From NCBI GenBank assembly GCA_040218145.1, contig JAVJQK010000028.1, positions 1 to 64,000 of the forward strand: 64,000 bases of DNA, given 5' to 3'. The position numbers were made by a program, and so were the translations under genes. The stretch comes from Sandaracinaceae bacterium (GTDB lineage: Bacteria > Myxococcota_A > Polyangia > Polyangiales > Sandaracinaceae). Shown here one piece after another: positions 8,359 to 16,290 of the stretch. The stretch's first letter is position 1. Each line of letters starts with the position of its first letter. The notes under the pieces were generated by a model. It made no database searches. It was not told where the DNA came from and was given only the letters and a program-made list of their open reading frames with translations.

Positions 8359-8496
8359 GTCGCCCGCGCCTCGGGCGGGCCGTCGCTGCCAGCGATGGAG
8401 GTGGCCGTTCGCGCGCCCTCGCTCGCCGTCGCCCGCGCCTCGGGCGGGCCGTCGCTGCCAGCGATGGAGGTGGCCGTTCGCGTGCCCTCGCTCGCG
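8359..8496. repeat. 69-bp tandem duplication
   Basis: Two direct copies of 69 bases (8359-8427 and 8428-8496) differ at only a few positions; each starts GTCGCCCGCGCCTCGGGCGG and includes CGTCGCTGCCAGCGATGGAG. 69 is a multiple of three, but the open frames across it give arginine/alanine-rich sequence without any recognisable domain. Confidence 0.8.
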
Positions 8497-8588
8497 GTCG
8501 CTCGCTGAACTGGATGGGTGGCGCCCGTTCGCTCCCGGTCGCTCGCGTTTCACGCTGCGCTCGCCTCGCTCGCGTCTCAGGACAGGGA

Positions 8589-9162
8589 GCGAGTCGCTGG
8601 CGACGCTGGCGGGGAGGTGGCGTGGGGGGCCGGTTCGCTGGCGACGCTCGCCGGGCCAAAGTTTGGCGAAAAGACTCGCTGGCGACTCTCGTGGGCTTGT
8701 GGCGAAAGTCCGTGACTCGCTGGTGACTCTCGTGGAGTCCTCGCGGAGACGCGCGACTGGCCGGCGAGGCTCATGCGCTCATCATGAGCGGCCAGGACTC
8801 ACTGGTGAGGCTCATGCGCTCAGTGCGGGCGGCCGGGACTCGCTGGTGAGGCTCATGTGCTCAGTGCGGGCGGCCGGGACTCGCTGGTGAGGCTCGTACG
8901 CTCGGTGCGGGTGGCCGGGACTCGCTGGTGAGCCTTGTACGCTCGATGCGGGCGGCCGGGACTCGCCGGCGAGAGCTGCGCGTTCATCCCGGGAGGTCGC
9001 GGCTCGCCCGCCAGGCGAGCGCGCTCAGCGCGAGGTGGTGCGACTCGCTGGCGAGCCTCTGTCGTTCACGGGGGGCGACCGTGCCTCGCTGGCGAGGCCC
9101 GCGCGCTCTCCGTGGTGAACTGAGGCTCGCCGGCGAGGCTCCTGGCGGCCGGGGGACTCGAG
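8589..9162. repeat. 41-bp tandem array, 14 copies
   Basis: Copies start at 8589 and every 41 bases through 9122 without slippage. The most conserved core is ACTCGCTGGYGAGGCTC, an imperfect palindrome whose arms change together: CTCGC/GCGAG in most units, CTCAC/GTGAG at 8794 and the perfect CTCGCCGGCGAG at 8958 and 9122. The central units (8794-8957) are most alike, the outer ones degenerate. Since 41 is not a multiple of three, the array does not encode a repeated peptide. It is not a CRISPR because the whole unit is conserved. Confidence 0.85.
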
Positions 9163-9239
9163 GATCGCGGCTGATGTTCTCCCGGGCTCGCGGCTCGGTC
9201 TCCGGGGTGGCGGGCGCGGTTCGTGAGGGCCCGCTCGCC

Positions 9240-9840
9240 TTTCGTGGGGCGGACTCGGCCGCGGAGACGGGGCGGACTCGGTCGCGGAGTCGGTCGCGGA
9301 CTCGCCCGCGCTCGCGGACTCGGCGACGGTCGTGGACTCGATTGCGGTCGCGGCACGGTCGCGGACTCGGACTCGGACTCGGTCGCGGACTCGGTCGCGG
9401 ACTCGGACTCGGTCGCGGACTCGGACTCGGACTCGGACTCGGACTCGGACTCGGACTCGGACTCGGACTCGGACTCGGACTCGGACTCGGACTCGGACTC
9501 GGACTCGGGAACGGCAGCGGACGCGGCAGCGGTTGCGGCCACGGTCGCGGAGTCGGCCACGGACTCGGACTCGGACTCGGGAACGCTCGCGGTCGCGGTC
9601 GCGGCAGCGGACGCGGCAGCGGTTGCGGACGCGGTCGCGGAGTCGGACTCGGCTGCGGTTGCGGACGCGGTTGCGGACTCGGTCGCCGACTCGGTTCAGG
9701 TCGCGGAGTCGGCCGCGGGGGTCGGCGCGGCTGCGGACTCGGCTGCGGACTCCGGCGCGGCCTCGGTCGCGAACTCCGGCGCGGTCTCGGTCGCGGACTC
9801 CGGCGCGGTGGCGGTCGCGGTGGCGGTCGCGGACTCGACT
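9240..9840. repeat. Hexanucleotide repeat tract with (GGACTC)15
   Basis: Imperfect GCGGACTCG and CGGTCGCGGA units surround a perfect run of 15 GGACTC copies (9417-9506). All frames are open and yield DS, RT or GL dipeptide repeats, which I regard as artefacts of the repeat. A similar tract lies at 18761-19130. Confidence 0.8.
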
Positions 9841-9869
9841 CGCACTCGGCCGAGGAGCTGGGGGGATAT

Positions 9870-9925
9870 GGGGGCGCTAAGTTGACTTGTCGAGTTGTTC
9901 GCGAACAAGTCAACCTAGCGTCCCC
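9870..9925. repeat. Large palindrome element, degenerate copy
   Basis: The left arm (GCGCTAAGTTGACTTGT) and right arm (ACAAGTCAACCTAGCGTCCCC) are inverted with a few mismatches around an inner perfect palindrome TTGTTCGCGAACAA. It is the relative of the perfect 50-bp palindrome at 18708-18757 and, like it, sits at the edge of a hexanucleotide tract. Confidence 0.75.
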
Positions 9926-10041
9926 TCGAGCCGGTCGCTTCACCTCGATCATCTTCAGCTCCCGGTAGGCCATTCGGAGTCGTCGCACGCCCGCACGTGC
10001 GTCACTCCGGACGGGGTCCGGTCACCGAACCGAGGGAGCCC

Positions 10042-10170
10042 CCGGGGTGGTCCCTTCGGGCTGAAAAGCAGCTGGTCCCATGAGCCTGAAAATCTCAGGC
10101 GCATCCCCGGGGGCGGTCCCTTCGGGCTGAAAATCAGGTGGTCCCATGTGCCTGCAATTTCCGCCCTTGG
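10042..10170 (+). repeat. 66-bp direct repeat
   Basis: GGTCCCTTCGGGCTGAAAA recurs at 10049 and 10115 with similar flanks (CCCCGGGG before, TGGTCCCATG after). A third fragment, GGTGGTCGCATGCGGGTGCA, begins near 10170. From there to 10293 I recognise nothing. Confidence 0.65.
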
Positions 10171-10293
10171 GTGGTCGCATGCGGGTGCAAACGCTGCCGC
10201 TCCCGCTGCCGCTGGCTCTCGCGGTTCCGGAAACTCTGGCGAGTCGCCAGCGATCGATCACGACGCCCGGGTCGCTGAACCTGCGCGCCCGCG

Positions 10294-10632
10294 TCAGCGG
10301 GGCGAGGAGAAGCAGACGAGCGCGATGTCGACGCCGTCGCCCGGCGGGTAGGTGACGGAGGCGAGGTGGTGCGCGCGGCCTTCGATGTAGCGCTCGATGC
10401 GCGCGATCCATGTCATGCGGGCTTCACCGCCGAGCCGCGCGACGCTCTCGCAGTCGTTGACGAAGTGGGTCTCGCTCGCGACGGGAGCAGGCGGGGCGGC
10501 CGGCTGGTTCTCGACCACGACGCGCACGGCCCCGCTGCGCAGCGGGGAGACGATGTCTACGCGCCGAGGAGGGGGGCCGCACCCCGGAGAGCGCGCTTCA
10601 TCGGCCGAGTCTACCGCGTGGGTGTCCCCCAT
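10294..10632 (-). CDS. Hypothetical protein (112 aa)
   Basis: A minus-strand frame with coding-like GC-rich third positions from about residue 26 on (VDIVSPLRSGAVRVVVENQ onward). It has no signal peptide, membrane segment or recognised domain. The first 25 residues are less convincing, so the start may be internal. The opposite strand also has an open frame here but with worse composition. It lies between the repeat island and the divergent universal stress protein gene. Confidence 0.5.
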   Translation of the reverse strand: MGDTHAVDSADEARSPGCGPPPRRVDIVSPLRSGAVRVVVENQPAAPPAPVASETHFVNDCESVARLGGEARMTWIARIERYIEGRAHHLASVTYPPGDGVDIALVCFSSPR

Positions 10633-10676
10633 CGGGCGCCGTAGCCGGCGGTGGGCGCCTCTGCTATGAGTTGCGC

Positions 10677-11084
10677 GTGCGGATTCTGGTCGCCGTCGAT
10701 TTCAGCGCCGCGTCACGGTTGGCGTGTCGCTGGGCGATCGAGCACCTCAACCGTCTCGAGGTCACGGAGGTCTTCTTCCATCACGTGGTGGAAGAGGAGG
10801 GCCTGCCGGCGATCGAGAAGGGGGTGTCGAAGGTGCGCGCGTTCGTCGACGAGGCCTACGCGGACGAGGACGTGCCGAGCACGGTCGGGCTGCGCTACGC
10901 GGTGACGAAGGGCAGGCCGGCCGAGAGCATCCTCGCCGCCGCCCGCAGCAACCGCTGCCAGACCATCGTCATGGGCACGAACGGCCGCCGCGGCATGAAT
11001 CGGCTCCTGCTCGGCAGCGTGGCCGAGGTCGTGGTGCGCACGGCGCCGTGCACGGTCGTCGTCGTCAAGCCGGACTCCGCCTGA
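10677..11084 (+). CDS. Universal stress protein (UspA family)
   Basis: This 135-residue single-domain protein begins with RILVAVDFSAASRLA, the first strand and loop of Usp proteins, and ends with MGTNGRRGMNRLLLGSVAE. The latter fits the ATP-binding pattern G-x2-G-x9-G-S of the nucleotide-binding UspFG-type branch. These are cytoplasmic, often dimeric proteins induced by stress. The start is GTG (a TTG at 10671 is also possible). TGCTAT ends only 7 bases before the start with no Shine-Dalgarno, so a leaderless message is possible. Confidence 0.85.
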   Translation: MRILVAVDFSAASRLACRWAIEHLNRLEVTEVFFHHVVEEEGLPAIEKGVSKVRAFVDEAYADEDVPSTVGLRYAVTKGRPAESILAAARSNRCQTIVMGTNGRRGMNRLLLGSVAEVVVRTAPCTVVVVKPDSA

Positions 11085-11118
11085 ACTTCCCCTCCCTCAC
11101 TCTCAGGAGAACAGACAG

Positions 11119-12318
11119 ATGACCTTCGAGCTCGCACGCCGCATCCAGGCGGTGAAGCCCTCCGCGACCCTCGCGATGACCCAGAAGGCCAATGAGCTGA
11201 AGGCGCAGGGCGTCGACGTCATCGCCTTCGGCGTCGGCGAGCCGGACTTCGCGACGCCGCCCGCCATCTGCGAGGCGGCGAAGGCCGCCATCGACGGCGG
11301 AGCCACGCACTACACCCGCGTGCGCGGGATCGACCCGCTGCTGAAGGCCATCGCGGCCGACTCCGAGCGGCGGCGCGGCGTGAAGCACGACACGAGCGAG
11401 ATCGTCGTCTCGGTCGGCGCGAAGCACACGCTCTTCAACCTCGCGATGGTGCTCTTCGACGAGGGGGACGAGATCCTCATCCCCGCGCCGCACTGGGTCA
11501 GCTACCCCGATCAGTGCCGCATCATCGGCGCGGAGCCCATCACGCTCGAGACGCGCGAGGAGGACGGCTTCCGCCTGACGCCCGAGGCGCTCGAGGCGGC
11601 GGTCACCGACAAGACCAAGGCGCTGATCCTCTGCTCGCCCTCGAACCCGACGGGCTCCGCCTACACGGCCGAGCAGCTCCGGGCCCTCGCCGACGTCGCC
11701 GCGAAGGGCGACTACTGGATCATCGTCGACGAGATCTACGGCGAGCTGGTCTACGACGGCTTCGAGCAGAAGTCGCTGCTCACGGTGGCCCCCGAGCTGC
11801 GCGAGCGGATCATCGTCGTCGACGGGGTCTCCAAGACCTACGCGATGACCGGCTGGCGGATCGGCTGGGCGCTCGCGCCCGCCCACGTGGCCAAGGCGGT
11901 CGAGAAGATCCAGGGGCAGTCGACCACCAACCCCGCCGCCGTCTCGCAGCACGCGGCCGTCGCGGCGCTCACCGGCGACAAGGCCCCCATCCAGAAGATG
12001 CAGGCCGCGTTCGCGGAGCGTCGCGCCGCCATCGTCGAGGGGCTCAACGCCATCGACGGGATCTCGTGTCGGCAGCCGGAGGGGGCGTTCTACGCCTTCC
12101 CGAACGTCACCGCGCTCGTCGGCAAGAGCCACGCGGGCGGCAAGATCGAGGACGACACCGCGCTGGCGATGTGGCTGCTCGAGGCGGCGCGCGTGGCGGT
12201 GGTGCCGGGGGGCGCGTTCGGCGCGCCCGGCTACGTGCGCATGAGCTACGCGACCTCGATGGAGCTCATCCAGGAGGGCTTGAAGCGGATCCGCGACGCC
12301 GTCGCGACGCTCTCCTGA
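11119..12318 (+). CDS. aspC: Aspartate aminotransferase, class I
   Basis: The 399-residue PLP enzyme shows SNPTGSAYT (binding the PLP/phosphate region), DEIYGELVYDGF (Asp and Tyr contacting PLP) and VSKTYAMTGWRIGWA with the Schiff-base Lys at residue 239. FGVGEPDFATPP at the N-terminus is typical of the I-gamma branch found in Thermus and many bacteria, which swaps amino groups between aspartate and 2-oxoglutarate and may accept other substrates. The ATG follows a good AGGAG site. It sits 34 bases after the stress protein gene and overlaps the convergent neighbour by 53 bases. Confidence 0.88.
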   Translation: MTFELARRIQAVKPSATLAMTQKANELKAQGVDVIAFGVGEPDFATPPAICEAAKAAIDGGATHYTRVRGIDPLLKAIAADSERRRGVKHDTSEIVVSVGAKHTLFNLAMVLFDEGDEILIPAPHWVSYPDQCRIIGAEPITLETREEDGFRLTPEALEAAVTDKTKALILCSPSNPTGSAYTAEQLRALADVAAKGDYWIIVDEIYGELVYDGFEQKSLLTVAPELRERIIVVDGVSKTYAMTGWRIGWALAPAHVAKAVEKIQGQSTTNPAAVSQHAAVAALTGDKAPIQKMQAAFAERRAAIVEGLNAIDGISCRQPEGAFYAFPNVTALVGKSHAGGKIEDDTALAMWLLEAARVAVVPGGAFGAPGYVRMSYATSMELIQEGLKRIRDAVATLS

Positions 12319-13711
12319 GCCCGATCCCCAGCAGCGGGACGAGGAGCCAGGCGGCGCCGCCCTGGCCCTCGCCGCTCGCCCTGCAGCCGCAGCCGCCGTC
12401 GCTCGGTCCGAACGGGCCGGCTCCGCCGTCGCCCACGCCCGCGTCCGCGTAGCCCCCGTCGCCCATCGCGTCCCCGAGGCCCGCGCCGCCGAGGCGCACC
12501 GTCACGAGCGGCGCGTCGGGGTCGTTCGTGTCCAGGAGCAGGACGCCCGCGCGGTCGCCCGGCGCCTCTGGCGCGTAGCCCACGATCAGGCGCGCGCTCG
12601 AGCGCGGCGGCACCACGAGGGTGGCCGCGCCGCGAGAGAAGGGCGCCACGGGCTCGCGGACGGAGACCCGCAGCTCCGCCTCGCCGTCGTTGTGCACGCT
12701 GAGCAGTCGCTCGGCCGCGCCTCCGACGGGGACCTCCCCGAAGCCGAGGAAGCTCGGGTCGACGCGCACGTCCGGGAGCGGCACGTGGACCTCGGCCGGC
12801 TCGAAGCGCGTCTCGGACTCCAGGTCGGCCACCGGGATGGGGATGTCGGCCAGGGTCAGGTCGAAGCGGCGGCCCGCGACCTCGATGAAGAGGCCCGGGA
12901 GCAGCCGGATCACGCCCTCGTAGCCCAGGATGCCGACGGGGAGGACGGTGGTGTCCTTCGCGGCGCCGAAGCCGGTCGCGCCCGGATCGGGCCGCACGAC
13001 CGTCGGCGCGTTCTCCATGAAGATGGGCGCGATGGCGTCGCCGACCTCGATGCGCTCGGTGCGGTAGGTGCCCTCGAGCTCCGCGACGGCCTCGAGGGTG
13101 AAGCCGCCGCCGATGCCCGGGATGGGGATGATCGCGTCGGTCAGGTCGACCTCGAACACGCGCACCATGTCGGTGTCGTCCCAGGCCGCCACGGGGCGGG
13201 GCATCGCGCCGGGCAAGACGAACGGATCGAACTCGAGCGTGTCGGCGAGGCGCAGGTCGCGCGGGACGCCGCCGGGGAGCGGGATGTCGCCCTCCCAGCG
13301 GTAGCGGACGCCGGCCACGCTCACGTCGAAGCGGATGCGCGCGATGATCTCGAAGCCGTAGTTGATGGCGAGCCGACCCGTGCCGGGGCGACCGGGCACG
13401 CGGACCTCGAGGCCGGGCGGCCAGCTGGTCACGACGGTGCCGCCGAGGTCGACCTCCGTCGAGCCGCCGAGGAACAGGCCGAAGCGCACCTGGACCGGCG
13501 CCCCCGCGGGCACCCAGCCGGTGTCGAAGCTCACGTCGTCGAAGAGCGCGTCGCGGTGCTCGAAGTCGACGTCGACGCGGTGGCAGCCGACGCTCCCGGG
13601 CGGACACGCGCGCGGGTCGGGGTCGATGTCCTGCGCGAGCCCGGTGGCGCTCCACGCGCCGAGCGTCGCGCAAGCGAGGAGCGGGAACACGCGCGTGAGC
13701 CATCGCGTCAT
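12266..13711 (-). CDS. Secreted protein with ASH-like domain and MYXO-CTERM-like tail
   Basis: The 481-residue protein has a signal peptide (MTRWLTRVFPLLACATLGAW...) and an all-beta body. Near residues 340-430 (FLGFGEVPVGGAAERLLSVH through LLLDTNDPDAPLVTV) it contains an ASPM-SPD2-Hydin type immunoglobulin domain. A Gly-rich linker then leads to DGGCGCRASGEGQGGAAWLL, a hydrophobic segment and an Arg cluster, the tripartite pattern of MYXO-CTERM sorting signals (Cys, transmembrane, basic end). Such proteins are surface-anchored in myxobacteria. The 3' end overlaps aspC on the other strand by 53 bases. Function of the N-terminal part is unknown. Confidence 0.75.
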   Translation of the reverse strand: MTRWLTRVFPLLACATLGAWSATGLAQDIDPDPRACPPGSVGCHRVDVDFEHRDALFDDVSFDTGWVPAGAPVQVRFGLFLGGSTEVDLGGTVVTSWPPGLEVRVPGRPGTGRLAINYGFEIIARIRFDVSVAGVRYRWEGDIPLPGGVPRDLRLADTLEFDPFVLPGAMPRPVAAWDDTDMVRVFEVDLTDAIIPIPGIGGGFTLEAVAELEGTYRTERIEVGDAIAPIFMENAPTVVRPDPGATGFGAAKDTTVLPVGILGYEGVIRLLPGLFIEVAGRRFDLTLADIPIPVADLESETRFEPAEVHVPLPDVRVDPSFLGFGEVPVGGAAERLLSVHNDGEAELRVSVREPVAPFSRGAATLVVPPRSSARLIVGYAPEAPGDRAGVLLLDTNDPDAPLVTVRLGGAGLGDAMGDGGYADAGVGDGGAGPFGPSDGGCGCRASGEGQGGAAWLLVPLLGIGLRRASRRRRGSASSPPG

Positions 13712-13873
13712 GGCAACAGACTTCCAAAGCTCGCGTTCGCAGGCAACGTCGTTCTCCATGATCGCGCGCTTTCTTCCATCGCCGCGACGACCTCGTGCAG
13801 AATCCTCTCGGTTCGTGCTTCGAAAGTGCTCCATCACGATCGTGCTGTGCTATTCGCTTCGACGGAGGCGAGC

Positions 13874-14719
13874 GTGAGAGGGGGGTACGAACGCAGCATC
13901 GTGATCATCGCGTCGCTGCTCGTCGCGTGCTCCGAGGACCCGCGCCCGACGCAGCAGACCGCGCCGCCCGTCGTCGAGGAGACGGTCGACGGCTACCGCG
14001 TGCTCGAGATGGAGGACGCGGGCTCGATCGCCGGTCAGCTCCGCTGGGTCGGTGAGCGCCCGACGTTGGCGCCGCTCGAGGTGCGCACCGACGCGGAGGA
14101 GTGCGGCGAATCGCAGCCGTCTCCGGCGCTGCGGATCTCCGCGCGCGGCGGTGTGGCGGATGCGCTCATCGAGATCGTCTCACCGCGGGCCGGGGCGCCG
14201 CTCGAGCGCCCGGCCGAGCCGGTCACCATCACGCGGGCCGGCTGCGTCTTCTCGCCTCACGTCTCGGTCGTCGGCGTCGGCTGGCCCATCGTCTTCTCGA
14301 GCCGGGACGACGTCGTGCACAACGTGCACGGCACGCTCGACGGTCGCCGCGTGTTCGATCTCGGCCTCCCGCGCGCGGGCGCCATCGCGCGGGCGCGGGT
14401 GCGCAGCGAGGGCATCGTGCGGCTGGTCTGCGACGCCGGGCACACCTGGGAGCACGGGTGGATCCGCGTGACCGACCACCCCTACGTCGCGGTCTCGAAC
14501 GAGGACGGACGCTTCCGCATCTCGAACGTGCCGCCCGGCCAGTTCGCCCTGCGCGTCTGGCACGAGGGCTGGCTCGTCGGCGGCACGCGCGCGGGGCGCC
14601 CCACCTACTCGAACCCGATCATCCTGCACCGGACGGTGAGCGTCTCACCGCGGCAGGAGACGACGGTCGACTTCGAGCTGAGCCAGCAGTCCGCCGAGAT
14701 CGCCGGCCAGACGGACTAG
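13874..14719 (+). CDS. Lipoprotein with cupredoxin-like and CarboxypepD_reg-like parts
   Basis: The 281-residue protein starts at GTG after GGAGG and has a short leader ending in the lipobox LVAC. The middle (residues about 120-200) has GCVFSPHVSVVGVGWPIVFS then DDVVHNVHG and LVCDAGHTWEHGWIRV, the pattern of a family of plastocyanin-like secreted proteins whose His and Cys could bind copper. The C-terminal third (VAVSNEDGRFRISNVPPGQF) is a carboxypeptidase-regulatory-like beta sandwich. It diverges from the secreted protein at 13711. Copper binding is inferred from residue pattern only. Confidence 0.7.
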   Translation: MRGGYERSIVIIASLLVACSEDPRPTQQTAPPVVEETVDGYRVLEMEDAGSIAGQLRWVGERPTLAPLEVRTDAEECGESQPSPALRISARGGVADALIEIVSPRAGAPLERPAEPVTITRAGCVFSPHVSVVGVGWPIVFSSRDDVVHNVHGTLDGRRVFDLGLPRAGAIARARVRSEGIVRLVCDAGHTWEHGWIRVTDHPYVAVSNEDGRFRISNVPPGQFALRVWHEGWLVGGTRAGRPTYSNPIILHRTVSVSPRQETTVDFELSQQSAEIAGQTD

Positions 14720-14721
14720 CA

Positions 14722-14991
14722 GGCTGTCCCTTGCCGTTGCCCTTGCCCCTGCCCTTGCCCGCGAGCTCAGCGTTCGCAGTTCTCGATCAGTCCTCGATGT
14801 TGTGTCTCGTGAGCCTCGAGTCCCGGGTGCCCACGGACCATCTACTGCGCGCCATCCGGCGGGTCCGAGAGGCCGGCGCTCGGCGCCGCGGCCACGCCCG
14901 AAACGGCGCTGAGTGCGTGCTCGCGACGTGCCCCAGCTTCCGCGGGCAAGGGCAAGGGCACGGGCAGGGGCACGGGCAGGGGAGCAGGCTG
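14722..14991. repeat. Inverted GC hexamer tracts flanking an IS remnant
   Basis: CCCTTGCCCCTGCCCTTGCC at 14722-14760 faces GGGCAAGGGCAAGGGCACGG from 14943 to 14985, an inverted arrangement about 180 bases apart. AGCAGGCTG occurs beyond both outer ends, at 14719 and about 14988. Between them lies a fragment of a transposase-like frame. It could be a decayed insertion or a long hairpin downstream of the two convergent neighbours. Confidence 0.5.
14776..14868 (+). pseudogene. Transposase N-terminal remnant
   Basis: The frame starting before the ATG at 14797 reads VLDQSSMLCLVSLESRVPTD and then HLLRAIRRV. This matches, from memory of the family, the conserved N-terminal region of IS1182/IS5-like transposases (often ...SPESRVPKDHPLRAIR...). 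After about 14868 similarity stops and no DDE catalytic region is present in the remaining 130 bases, so this is a short decayed remnant. Confidence 0.6.
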
Positions 14992-15005
14992 CTTTCAGCG
15001 GCCTG

Positions 15006-16214
15006 TTAAACGTCGTCGAAGGTCTCGCGCTCGGTGCCGGGGCGCAGCGGCGGGCCGGGGCGCGGGGGTGGGGCGAGGAAGCGCGCCCACGGCTGACGCT
15101 CGCGCCACGCGCCGTCCGGGTCGAGCGCCTGCGCCGCGCGGGTGACCAGCAGGGCCGCGAGCACGAGGTAGAGGAGCTGGATCGGCGTGTGCGGCGCGTA
15201 CCCGGCCGCGAGCCAGACGCCGAGGCCCATCGCGAGCTGTCGCGCGGCGGGCTCCGGTCGCGCGAGCCCCGTCAGCGCGCCGCCCAGCCCCAGGCCGATG
15301 GGCAGGGCGTAGAGCGCGGGGAGGTCGTCGACCACCAGCCCCAGCCGGAACGCCCAGATGATCGCGAGCCGGAAGCGATGCCCCAGCACCTCGTGCGAGG
15401 CGACGAGCGCGATCACCAGGACGGCGCTCACCCCGAGCCAGACGGCGACGCGGCGGTGGCGACGCGCGCTGCCGCCGCCGATGGCCAGCGCGCCCGCGCC
15501 CGCCACCAGGGTGGTGAGCCAGGCCAGCTCGCCCGCGTGTCGGATCCCGAGGAGGAAGGTCTGCGCGGCCGAGGCGTGGTCGATGAAGAGGGCCGCGATC
15601 GGCGCCCACAGGCCCTCGCGGACGTGCAGGAGCTGGCCCAGGCCCACGACCGCGAGGGAGGAGAAGGCGGCGACCCCGAGGCACGCGACCGCGACGCGCA
15701 GCGCGCGCGAGGGGCGATACCGGACGGCCGTCATCGAGAGCAGCGTCACGAGCACGTTCGCGGCCGCGAGCGCGAAGATCACGAGCTTGGGGCGGAGCGT
15801 GGCCGCGGGAAGCATCGCGGCCACGACCACGCTGGGGACGAAGATCCCGCTGAACGCGGCGACCGCGAGCCGGCGCCCGACGGGCGCGAAGCCCGGCAAG
15901 CGCAGGAAGGAGAGGAGGCCGATGGCGAGGCTGATCACCCCCGCCACCGCCGCGAGGTTGCGCGGGAAGCGAGCCCAGTCCTTCACGTCGCGCACCGTCG
16001 CCGGGTCGAGCACATCGGCGAGGCCCTGGTAGCCGAGGCGCGCGAGCCCGAGCTCGAAGAGCGCGGCCACCATCGCGAGCAGCGCCAGCGGCGGCGCGGC
16101 CCGCAGCCACCGGAGCGCCGCGTCCCCTTCGTCGGTCGGGCTCCCCTCGGCCCCGGCCGCAGGCGTCGACGCTCCCTGCGCCGTGGGAGACGAGTCCGGC
16201 TCGGCGTCGCTCAC
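15006..16214 (-). CDS. Multi-pass membrane protein, unknown
   Basis: This 402-residue protein has a polar, Ala/Pro/Asp-rich N-terminus (about 35 residues), then roughly nine to ten hydrophobic helices from residue 40 to 370 and a short basic, proline-rich cytoplasmic-type tail. No transport or enzyme motif is recognised. It begins at GTG, preceded at 10 bases by the 36-bp bipartite motif (16225-16260), the likely promoter. It stands alone: its 3' side is the IS remnant and its upstream neighbour is the phosphatase gene on the same strand, 76 bases away. Confidence 0.7.
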   Translation of the reverse strand: MSDAEPDSSPTAQGASTPAAGAEGSPTDEGDAALRWLRAAPPLALLAMVAALFELGLARLGYQGLADVLDPATVRDVKDWARFPRNLAAVAGVISLAIGLLSFLRLPGFAPVGRRLAVAAFSGIFVPSVVVAAMLPAATLRPKLVIFALAAANVLVTLLSMTAVRYRPSRALRVAVACLGVAAFSSLAVVGLGQLLHVREGLWAPIAALFIDHASAAQTFLLGIRHAGELAWLTTLVAGAGALAIGGGSARRHRRVAVWLGVSAVLVIALVASHEVLGHRFRLAIIWAFRLGLVVDDLPALYALPIGLGLGGALTGLARPEPAARQLAMGLGVWLAAGYAPHTPIQLLYLVLAALLVTRAAQALDPDGAWRERQPWARFLAPPPRPGPPLRPGTERETFDDV

Positions 16215-16224
16215 CGGTGGGACG

Positions 16225-16260
16225 CTAGCAGAGTCCAGCCGAGATGCGCGTGATGGATCG
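16225..16260 (-). promoter_or_regulatory. 36-bp bipartite motif, copy 2 (likely promoter)
   Basis: On the minus strand it reads CGATCCATCACGCGCATCT, ten bases, then CTGCTAG, ending 10 bases before the GTG at 16214. It is identical in spacing to copies at 104 and 61653. Position suggests a promoter with a very short leader. Confidence 0.5.
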
Positions 16261-16290
16261 CCGCCGGGCGCGGTCGATCGGGCGCGTGGG

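Noticed and set aside
7780-8726. Arg/Ala/Leu-rich proteins in the first repeat island
   Set aside because: Both strands are open only because of repeated CGCTCG/GGCCTC units; no domain or codon pattern supports coding.
8589-9162. CRISPR array
   Set aside because: The 41-bp period is regular, but the whole unit, including would-be spacers, is conserved between copies, and no cas gene is in the window.
8928-9968. Gly-Leu, Asp-Ser or Arg-Thr dipeptide repeat proteins in the hexamer tract
   Set aside because: All frames of (GGACTC)n are open; no start region, ribosome site or folded part supports any of them.
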